DNA of 64,000 nt from Flavonifractor sp052065355. GTDB taxonomy: Bacteria > Bacillota > Clostridia > Oscillospirales > Oscillospiraceae. This document shows positions 42,008-48,791 of this stretch, one piece after another. Position numbers and translations under genes: made by a program. The notes under the pieces were generated by a model, which saw only the letters and a program-made list of their open reading frames with translations, was not told the origin of the DNA and made no database searches. The first letter of the stretch is position 1, and every line of letters starts with the position of its first letter. The stretch lies in the NCBI RefSeq assembly GCF_052065355.1, contig NZ_JBQHUF010000006.1, positions 62,001 through 126,000 of the forward strand. Reading direction: 5' to 3'.

Positions 42008-42116
42008 GTAACTCAACAGTTACTATTATATGCTATTTCCAGTCTTGGGTCAATAGCTCCGGAGCAATTCTCTGGTAACTCCTGAATTGACATTTCTGCT
42101 TGCTCTCATGTATAAT
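42008..42116. promoter_or_regulatory. Divergent promoters with XRE operator sites
   Basis: Leftward: TTGACC (42048-42053), 17 bases, TATAAT (42025-42030) for the small ORF and recombinase. Rightward: TTGACA (42087-42092), 18 bases, TATAAT (42111-42116) for the XRE gene. The palindrome GTAACT-CAAC-AGTTAC (42008-42023) lies at the leftward start site, and a half site GTAACT (42075-42080) lies next to the rightward -35. This looks like a genetic switch. Confidence 0.7.
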
Positions 42117-42145
42117 TACTTTGATAATTCCCGGAGGTGAAGTCA

Positions 42146-42361
42146 ATGAGTATGGCTCAGGTTATCCGGGCTGCTATGAAGAAGCAAGGCGTAACTGTCA
42201 GTCAGCTTTCAAGGCAGCTTGGCTGCACAACCCAAAATATCAGCGGCAAAATGCGCCGTGACAATTTCAGGGAAAGCGAGTTGCAGGAAATAGCGGCGGC
42301 TATCGGCTGTCGGTTTGAGGGTCGTTTTATTTCAGAAGAAACAGGAAAGCCGGTTGAATAA
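42146..42361 (+). CDS. XRE/Cro-type regulator of the element
   Basis: A 71-residue helix-turn-helix protein: V-I-R-A-A-M-K-K-Q-G-V-T-V-S-Q-L-S-R-Q-L-G-C-T-T-Q-N-I-S shows the two helices. ATG at 42146 has GGAGG at eight bases; a GTG at 42137 overlaps that site and is less likely. It is divergent from the recombinase and probably represses it and itself through the GTAACT sites. Confidence 0.82.
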   Translation: MSMAQVIRAAMKKQGVTVSQLSRQLGCTTQNISGKMRRDNFRESELQEIAAAIGCRFEGRFISEETGKPVE

Positions 42362-42378
42362 TATTCCTGTCTCATGGG

Positions 42379-42406
42379 TGGGTAAGCTGCTGCAACAGCT
42401 TACCCA
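42379..42406. terminator. Hairpin between XRE gene and dnaC-like gene
   Basis: TGGGTAAGCTG and complement (6-base loop) between the two convergent genes, overlapping the dnaC-like stop. Confidence 0.5.
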
Positions 42407-43257
42407 TTCAGCATTTCTGCGGCTTTTTTGATATTAGCGCTGGCATTGCCTTTGCGGAAGTTCTCCCCGTCGAAGCGGATCGGGACGCAGACTTCCAAGA
42501 TGCGGTCAAAAATGCGGCGGTCATCCAGATCGGCAGCTTGCTTCATAACGGAAAGCGGAATATTGGTCGTGACGATCATGGGCTTGCCGGTCAGCAGCCG
42601 CTTGTCAACCACATCGAACACTCGCTCCTTGCCGAAACTGGTGTTGCGCTCTGCCCCCAAATCATCCAGAATGAGGAGGTCAGGGCGCATAAGGGATTTA
42701 ATGTAACGGTCACGGTCAGCCCCGAAATTTCCCTGCATACGATTCACCACATCGGCCATTCCCACGAACAGCACAGACTCCATACGGTCAATGAGATCAT
42801 TGGCAATGCAGCCAGCGGCATAGGACTTTCCTGTCCCGACATCCCCAAACAGCAGCAGGCCGATGCCGTCTTGCTTGAAGCTGTCCCAATTTTCTGCGTA
42901 CTCTTTTGCCTTAGCAAGCTGGGGTGTAACGACGGCATGATCAAACTGCCATCCAGCAGCGGGAATATCGCGGAACGCTTCGGAGCGAAGAGTGGTAATT
43001 CGGGTCATGCGTTCAAAATCCCGGCGTTCAGCTTCTTCGCGATCTCGCTTTTCGGCAGCGCACTGACACATGACCGGGTGCTTATGGAAGCCCTGATTTT
43101 GTAGATCGGCGGGATAAAACGCTTCTTTTGGAGTGTGACATTTGCCGCAATATTTCAGCCCATCAGAGGGATCGATGTAATCATCAGGTGCGCTGTTCAG
43201 CGTTTCGGTCGTATCAATAATAGCGGATAGAATAGGGTTCATATTTTTCATAGACAT
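42400..43257 (-). CDS. DnaC-like helicase loader of the element
   Basis: A 285-residue AAA+ protein: N-terminal zinc-binding C-G-K-C-H-T and C-Q-C, Walker A F-G-D-V-G-T-G-K-S-Y, Walker B L-L-I-L-D-D-L-G-A-E. It overlaps the initiator gene upstream by ten bases. With it, it probably allows replication of the excised circle. Sequence and composition differ from the chromosomal loader at 17.8-18.8 kb. Confidence 0.87.
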   Translation of the reverse strand: MSMKNMNPILSAIIDTTETLNSAPDDYIDPSDGLKYCGKCHTPKEAFYPADLQNQGFHKHPVMCQCAAEKRDREEAERRDFERMTRITTLRSEAFRDIPAAGWQFDHAVVTPQLAKAKEYAENWDSFKQDGIGLLLFGDVGTGKSYAAGCIANDLIDRMESVLFVGMADVVNRMQGNFGADRDRYIKSLMRPDLLILDDLGAERNTSFGKERVFDVVDKRLLTGKPMIVTTNIPLSVMKQAADLDDRRIFDRILEVCVPIRFDGENFRKGNASANIKKAAEMLNG

Positions 43258-43913
43258 TCTCCCTCGTTATAATCATCATATGTGTAGTTCTTAGCGGACT
43301 TTCCCCTGTTGTCCTCGTCAAGCCATTTTCGGATTGTTGCGTAGTGATTTGCATAGTGTCTGCCGTTGGATGCCATATATCGCGACAGGCGTTGGATGTA
43401 CTCATCGTACTGATTGGGAAAATCAGCTTGCAGGGCAGAGATTTCACCATCCGAGAGAAAAACATTTTCAAACTCTCCATAACGGTGGCGTGTTCTCTCT
43501 GCTTTTTCTGTCTGGCTTTTATCTTTATATTCCTGTTCAGTATTACTTGTGGGCAATTCCTGCCCTATGCTGGGTGAAGAATCCTGCCCATCCATCGGGC
43601 AAATATTTCCCTCTGGGCGGGAAGAAAACTGCACCCCATCCGGGATTTGCAAGAATATACGATTTGCCTGATTCCAGCCTTGACGGACGCGGGTTATCAG
43701 CCCTGCGTTTTCCAGTTCCCGCAGAGCGGTCTTGACTGTCCTCTCGCTCCGATCAAGATCATTCGCCATCTGCTTGATCGTATAAATCACATACACATTT
43801 CCATTCTCAGACTCCCAACCGTTTTTCTGGGAAAGCATGGTGCGGTTCAAAAGCAGCCCGTATAACAGCTTGGCGTTGATGGAATACTCGCCTGTCAGCA
43901 TGAAGCGCGGCAA
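43248..43913 (-). CDS. Replication initiator (RepA-N type), probably frameshifted near its start
   Basis: The visible frame (221 residues from a TTG at 43913) holds a winged-helix replication initiator domain: L-L-Y-G-L-L-L-N-R-T-M-L-S and D-R-S-E-R-T-V-K-T-A-L-R-E-L-E-N-A-G-L-I. Upstream in this frame the residues K-R-N-T-A-L-P-P-F-I-P-L-P-R-F fit the usual N terminus, but a stop precedes them. A good ATG (43960-43962, behind AGAGGAAG) is one base out of frame. Removing one A from the AAAA at 43955-43958 (minus strand) joins them. It is either a recent mutation, a sequence error, or expression from TTG. The initiator may be inactive. Confidence 0.75.
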   Translation of the reverse strand: MPRFMLTGEYSINAKLLYGLLLNRTMLSQKNGWESENGNVYVIYTIKQMANDLDRSERTVKTALRELENAGLITRVRQGWNQANRIFLQIPDGVQFSSRPEGNICPMDGQDSSPSIGQELPTSNTEQEYKDKSQTEKAERTRHRYGEFENVFLSDGEISALQADFPNQYDEYIQRLSRYMASNGRHYANHYATIRKWLDEDNRGKSAKNYTYDDYNEGECL

Positions 43914-43994
43914 GGGAATAAACGGTGGCAGCGCGGTATTGCGTTTGAAATAGATTTTCCATCACTTCCTCTCTGGTACAGCAGGATATTGTGC

Positions 43995-44210
43995 CTATGG
44001 CGGCTTGTCCGTCGGACCTCTTGGAAATGAAACGTCATGCTCAGCTTTTGCGCGTTTGGAGCGATAGTGCGGACACTCTATCAAGACCGTCCGGAAACTC
44101 TGCTTGCAGTCGTGGACGCATTTCCGGCAGAGGGCGTTAAAGGTGATGCGGCCACGGTCGTTGAGAAAGAACGACCATTCCAGCTTTCTTGATTTACTCA
44201 TGCGCGGCAT
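43995..44210 (-). CDS. Small Cys-containing element protein
   Basis: A 71-residue basic protein (M-S-K-S-R-K-L-E-W-S-F-F-L-N-D-R-G-R) with C-R-K-C ... C-K ... C-P-H, a possible metal-binding set. ATG at 44210 has AAGGGGGG upstream. Proteins of this type appear beside mobC and rep genes in clostridial elements, as I recall; function unknown. Confidence 0.65.
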   Translation of the reverse strand: MPRMSKSRKLEWSFFLNDRGRITFNALCRKCVHDCKQSFRTVLIECPHYRSKRAKAEHDVSFPRGPTDKPP

Positions 44211-44229
44211 ATTGTGACCCCCCTTACAT

Positions 44230-44559
44230 TCATAATTCCTGTTTTTGCGATTCTTTCAAAAGCGACCATATTTCTTCCTGACGTGCTTTCAGCTCGGCAA
44301 TATCGGCAGCATAGAATCGCCCGGTCTGATTGATGCGGCGGCAAATCTGATTGATGTTTGAGGCAACGCGGCTGACGGCAGCAGCCAGCTTTTTTTGCTC
44401 GATGTAATTGACCTTGATGATGTACCCGTCGATGAGCATCTTGCGGGCGTAAGCGCCGAAGTTGTGCGTTCCCAACTGGCGCATCTTATGTTGGATGAGA
44501 TTTAGTTCCTGCTCATTCAGGCAGATTTCCTTGCGGATGGGCCGCGTGCGGTCTGGCAT
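44230..44559 (-). CDS. MobC-like relaxosome accessory protein (no relaxase present)
   Basis: A 109-residue protein with an N-terminal ribbon-helix-helix-like part and the MobC segment (A-A-V-S-R-V-A-S-N-I-N-Q-I-C-R-R-I-N-Q-T-G). MobC binds oriT and helps the MobA relaxase to nick. The relaxase normally lies directly downstream; here only a 71-residue gene and the initiator follow. The element therefore has lost it or depends on another one. Confidence 0.8.
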   Translation of the reverse strand: MPDRTRPIRKEICLNEQELNLIQHKMRQLGTHNFGAYARKMLIDGYIIKVNYIEQKKLAAAVSRVASNINQICRRINQTGRFYAADIAELKARQEEIWSLLKESQKQEL

Positions 44560-44973
44560 GATAAAACACTCCTTTCACTTTACAACGGACAGATTTTCTG
44601 CGAATGGGGGGGGTAACGCGAAAAATTTCTTTTTACTTTTTAACGGACTTTTTTCTCAAAAACTTGACACCCTCTTAAAAAATATGCGCCCCTGCTTTTG
44701 CGAAAGCGGGAGCGCGTTGTATCTGCGGATATGAAATTATGGAGAATAGCAAGCACATCCGGTGTCCGTACACACCGGAAAAATGAGCGTTTCAGCTTTG
44801 TAGCCGATACGCCCATATTGTTTTTGGGGAAAGCCCCAAACCCTTGATTTCTAAATTGAAGATACTTACTGAGCTTTTCCGGAAAGGGCTTGCTTTTATT
44901 CGCTTTGACGATTATAATTATATTGTGATTTTATAAGCAGACGCAGAAACAAGCTGCGACAGGAGTACCGACC
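44560..44973. other. Noncoding region upstream of mobC, candidate oriT and defence-operon promoter
   Basis: No gene of good quality. It contains CCGGTGT-N6-ACACCGG (about 44759-44778), TTTGGGG-AAAG-CCCCAAA (44823-44840), a repeated TTTA(CA)ACGGAC sequence (about 44579 and 44638), and TTGACG (44905-44910) with an AT-rich -10 region in front of the 68-residue HTH gene. Palindromes next to mobC are where an origin of transfer would be expected. Confidence 0.4.
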
Positions 44974-45180
44974 ATGAAGTATTTATCCATCACGCAAACC
45001 GCCGAACGCTGGGGCATCTCCACCCGCCGTATTCAGATTCTGTGCGGCGAGGGGCGCGTCCCCGGTGCTATTCGCATCGGCTCGGTCTGGGGGATTCCAG
45101 AGGACGCAGAGAAGCCAGCGGACGCGCGGATTAAAAACGGAAAGTACATCAAGAAGAAGCCCGCCGAAAACGAAAAATGA
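44974..45180 (+). CDS. Small helix-turn-helix protein ahead of the R-M operon
   Basis: A 68-residue protein: Y-L-S-I-T-Q-T-A-E-R-W-G-I-S-T-R-R-I-Q-I is a MerR/excisionase-type helix-turn-helix, and a basic tail ends in K-K-K-P. AGGAG lies upstream. Located 208 bases before mod, it may control the defence operon or act as an excisionase. Confidence 0.72.
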   Translation: MKYLSITQTAERWGISTRRIQILCGEGRVPGAIRIGSVWGIPEDAEKPADARIKNGKYIKKKPAENEK

Positions 45181-45388
45181 GCCGCCGTTTTGACGCAACT
45201 CCGACTCGAAATAATGGGGTGCATTCCACCCCAAGGGTGCGAATGGGCGCACTAAACCCTTGGTTTACAACACGTCCGAAATCGTCTATTCGACAGACTA
45301 CGACAAGATTGGACGCAATTCAACAAATATTAGCCCTTCCGTGACAGGACAGGTCTTTTACGAGAATAGATTTGTGGAGGAACACACC

Positions 45389-47152
45389 ATGCCAACACTG
45401 GAATGGATCGGAAAAAGTAAAGTCATCAATCACCATCAGGAAGTGCCGTTCCGGGTGTTGGAGCGCCAATACAGCTATGACGAGCAGGGCCAGCATGAAG
45501 AAGATAACGGCAGCGAAAATATGATTATCCGGGGCGATAATCTGGAGGCCCTGAAAACCCTGTTGCCCCGGTACGAGGGGCGCGTCAAGTGCATCTACAT
45601 CGATCCGCCCTACAACACGGGCAACGAGGGCTGGGTCTACAACGATAATGTCAACGACCCAAAAATCAAGAAGTGGCTGGGCGAGGTTGTCGGCAAAGAG
45701 GGCGAGGATTTGACCCGCCATGACAAATGGCTATGCATGATGTACCCCCGGCTGAAGCTGCTGCAAAAGCTGTTGGCGGAGGATGGTTGCCTAATTATAA
45801 GCATCGGTTACCACGAACTATATAATCTTGTGAATCTTTTGCGAGAAATTTTTGGAACAAAGCAGGTTGTAACTGTTACGGTGCAAACCTCCGGCGGAAA
45901 ACCATCTGGCGGGTTCAACTATGTACACGAGTATCTAATTTTTGTTGTGCCTACGGACTTTCATGCAAACGCGCTCGCTTTTTGCGGCGGAAATAGCAGG
46001 ACCCCATTTGAGGGGCTTACGCTAAGTACATTTGACAAAACACAGCGTCCGAATCAGACATATCCAATTTTTATAGATGAAAATGGAGTGTTTGCCGGAG
46101 TTGGAAAATCATTACAAGAGCAAATTGATGATGGCTCATATACCGGTGAAAAAGCTGATTTTCCATATGACTACTCTATCGCTCCAAAAGGGACGGTTGC
46201 CGTTTGGCCTGTAACAGCAAAAGGCAAGCAGTGTGTCTGGCGGCAAATACCGGGGCGGTTGCGAGCAGATTGGGAAAAAGGGTACATAAAGATTTCAAAA
46301 AACAAGAGCGAAAGCAATGAGAACCAGTACAGTGTTCAGTATTTGCCGAGTGGAGTCATTAAGAAAATTAAAAACGGCGAATTGGAAGTTTTGGGGCATG
46401 AAGATGGTGTTCCAACCTTGCTCTTTGGAGAAAATCAGACCGTAGGCGGGCAGATCCCTACAATATGGGCTGAAAAGGCTTTTTTCACTGTTAATGGAAC
46501 GCAGACACTTAAAGACATTTTTCCTGAATCGCCAAAAATGTTCAATTATCCAAAATCTGTCGCACTAATTGAAAGTGTAATTCAAGCAATAACGAAAGAT
46601 ACTGACATTATTCTTGACTCCTTCGCCGGTTCCGGCACCACCGCCCACGCCGTTCTGAATATGAACAAAGCCGATGGCGGACATCGCAAGTTCATCCTGA
46701 TTGAGATGATGGACTACGCCGACAGCATCACCGCCGAGCGGGTCAAGCGTGTTATTCATGGCTATGGTGAGGGCAAGAACGCCGTAGAGGGCACGGGCGG
46801 CAATTTCAGCTTCTATGACTTGGGCGAACCGCTGCTTGTTGGCGATTGCTTGAATGAAGCGGTTGCCCCCGAAAAAATCCGCGAATACATCTGGTTCATG
46901 GAAACCAAAACGCCCTATGCCCCACTCAGCAGCGGCAATCCGTATTATCTGGGCAAGCACAACAGCACGGGTTACTACTTCTACTATGAGCCGCAGCGCG
47001 TGACGGTTTTGGACTATGCGTTTCTTGCCACCATCAAAGAAAAAGCCGATGGAACGGTCATTTATGCCGACCGCTGCTCCATCGGTGAGGACAAGCTGGC
47101 GCAGATGGGAATTACCTTTAAGAAGATTCCCCGCGACATCAGCAGACTGTAA
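45389..47152 (+). CDS. mod: Type III R-M modification methyltransferase (Mod)
   Basis: 587 residues. Mod methylates adenine in an asymmetric site and provides specificity to the Mod-Res complex. D-P-P-Y-N-T-G (motif IV, residues 72-78) comes before F-A-G-S-G-T-T (motif I, 412-418), the beta-class order of type III Mods, and the ~270 residues between include the target-recognition domain. The ATG at 45389 is chosen for its GGAGG; the frame is open further upstream without support. The central part (45.79-46.61 kb) is clearly lower in GC than the first 400 and last 540 bases, which suggests exchange of the specificity domain. Confidence 0.93.
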   Translation: MPTLEWIGKSKVINHHQEVPFRVLERQYSYDEQGQHEEDNGSENMIIRGDNLEALKTLLPRYEGRVKCIYIDPPYNTGNEGWVYNDNVNDPKIKKWLGEVVGKEGEDLTRHDKWLCMMYPRLKLLQKLLAEDGCLIISIGYHELYNLVNLLREIFGTKQVVTVTVQTSGGKPSGGFNYVHEYLIFVVPTDFHANALAFCGGNSRTPFEGLTLSTFDKTQRPNQTYPIFIDENGVFAGVGKSLQEQIDDGSYTGEKADFPYDYSIAPKGTVAVWPVTAKGKQCVWRQIPGRLRADWEKGYIKISKNKSESNENQYSVQYLPSGVIKKIKNGELEVLGHEDGVPTLLFGENQTVGGQIPTIWAEKAFFTVNGTQTLKDIFPESPKMFNYPKSVALIESVIQAITKDTDIILDSFAGSGTTAHAVLNMNKADGGHRKFILIEMMDYADSITAERVKRVIHGYGEGKNAVEGTGGNFSFYDLGEPLLVGDCLNEAVAPEKIREYIWFMETKTPYAPLSSGNPYYLGKHNSTGYYFYYEPQRVTVLDYAFLATIKEKADGTVIYADRCSIGEDKLAQMGITFKKIPRDISRL

Positions 47153-47170
47153 AAAGGACGTGGGTTTATC

Positions 47171-48778
47171 ATGGCTTTTACATACTATCTCCCAGATGAG
47201 AACGGAAACAAGGTTGAATACGGAACTTCCTCAAATGCAGTAATTATCATTGGTGCAAATGGGTCGGGAAAGAGTAAGTTGGGTGCATGGATTGAACAGC
47301 AAAACATGGAGGGGGTCCATCGTATTGGTGCACAAAGAAATCTGAATTTTCAAGAAAACATACCATTGAAGAGCTATTCTCAAGCGGAGGACTTCGTTTT
47401 CTATGGTACTGATGATAAATCCAGCCAGAGAGGCAAAAACCAACGATGGAATTGGGGAAAATCGTATACAACGAAATTGATGGACGATTTCAACAATGTA
47501 TTAGCTGCACTAATTGCCTTAAAAAATAATGATAACGAAAAATTCGTAATCGAATGTAAAACCGCTCCTACCCGTGAAGAAAGACCAGATCCTCCGTTTA
47601 CTGCAATAGATAAACTGATTCAAATATGGGATATGATATTTCCCCAAAGAACACTGCGAATTGAAGATGCAAAATTCTTAGCTATTTTAACTCGCGGCGA
47701 ATCCGAGATTCAGTATAGCTCAAATCAAATGAGCGATGGAGAACGCGCCGTTCTATATTTAGCTGCACAAGTACTTTGCGTCCCCGCAAATAAAACGCTA
47801 ATTATTGATGAGCCAGAGATACATTTACACCGTTCCATTATGAACAGATTATGGTCTGCTCTTGAAAGTTTTCGGCCTGATTGCCTGTTCATTTATATCA
47901 CCCATGATACGCAATTCGCTGCGGCACATGGACAGTCAGATAAAATTTGGATCAAAGATTTTGATGGAACTCATTGGAAGCTTGAAAAGCTGGAAGATAG
48001 CGAGCTCCCGGAAGAATTACTCTTTGACATATTAGGCAGTCGAAAAAATGTGCTGTTTGTTGAGGGCGAAAAAAACAGCTATGACACTCAGCTATATAGC
48101 ATTCTGTATCCGAACTACTATGTAATTGCCTGTGGTAGCTGTACACAGGTTATTTCGAGAACAAAGGCTTTCCGAAATAGTCCTTCACTGCATCACTGTC
48201 AAGTGTATGGTCTTATCGACCGGGATTACCGCTCCGATTATGAGATCGAAAAATATAAAGATGACGGGATTTATACACTCAAAGTCGCAGAGGTGGAAAA
48301 TCTGTTTTTGGTAGAGAAATTGATACGCCTGATAGCAGATCATCTTGGGCAAGCGCCTGATGATAGCTTTGCCAAAGTAAAAGGGTACATTATCCATACT
48401 CGCTTTGCCTCTCAAATTGATCGGCAAATTTGCCAAAGCGTAGTTGCGCATTTGAAGTATAAGTTAACCGCTATTGAGTTGTCAAAAAAGAATGATGACG
48501 AAGCAAGAAACAGCTTAAATGCTGCATTGCAGAATATTGACTACGAGAAAACAAAAGCAGAGGAGGAGTCAAAATTCAACGGAGCATTATGTGAAGATGA
48601 CTATGCCAAAGTACTTGGTGTATTCAACGAAAAGGGCTTAATAAGCTCCGTTGGGCATTTTCTCGGATTGGTAGATAAGGAGTACTGTAAAACTGTACTG
48701 GCGCTTCTCAATGGAAAAATGCGCGATGCAATTTCAAACGCTATTTCGGCTTATTTGCCTCCGGAAATTCCAAGATAA
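47171..48778 (+). CDS. Fused ABC-like ATPase-DUF4435/TOPRIM protein, PARIS (AriA-AriB)-like
   Basis: 535 residues. The N-terminal part is an AAA_21/AAA_15 (ABC-like) ATPase: Walker A G-A-N-G-S-G-K-S (28-35), signature M-S-D-G-E-R-A (187-193), Walker B T-L-I-I-D-E-P-E (209-216), switch His in I-T-H-D (His 245). The C-terminal part is a DUF4435 TOPRIM-like domain: V-L-F-V-E-G-E (294-300) with catalytic-type Glu 298/300 and G-L-I-D-R-D-Y (347-353). ATPase plus DUF4435 defines PARIS, which detects phage anti-restriction proteins and releases a toxic nuclease; fused versions are known. It is AT-rich and lies between mod and res in one operon (18- and 13-base gaps), an arrangement suggesting it guards this R-M system. 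Confidence 0.82.
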   Translation: MAFTYYLPDENGNKVEYGTSSNAVIIIGANGSGKSKLGAWIEQQNMEGVHRIGAQRNLNFQENIPLKSYSQAEDFVFYGTDDKSSQRGKNQRWNWGKSYTTKLMDDFNNVLAALIALKNNDNEKFVIECKTAPTREERPDPPFTAIDKLIQIWDMIFPQRTLRIEDAKFLAILTRGESEIQYSSNQMSDGERAVLYLAAQVLCVPANKTLIIDEPEIHLHRSIMNRLWSALESFRPDCLFIYITHDTQFAAAHGQSDKIWIKDFDGTHWKLEKLEDSELPEELLFDILGSRKNVLFVEGEKNSYDTQLYSILYPNYYVIACGSCTQVISRTKAFRNSPSLHHCQVYGLIDRDYRSDYEIEKYKDDGIYTLKVAEVENLFLVEKLIRLIADHLGQAPDDSFAKVKGYIIHTRFASQIDRQICQSVVAHLKYKLTAIELSKKNDDEARNSLNAALQNIDYEKTKAEEESKFNGALCEDDYAKVLGVFNEKGLISSVGHFLGLVDKEYCKTVLALLNGKMRDAISNAISAYLPPEIPR

Positions 48779-48791
48779 AGAGGTATGCTCT

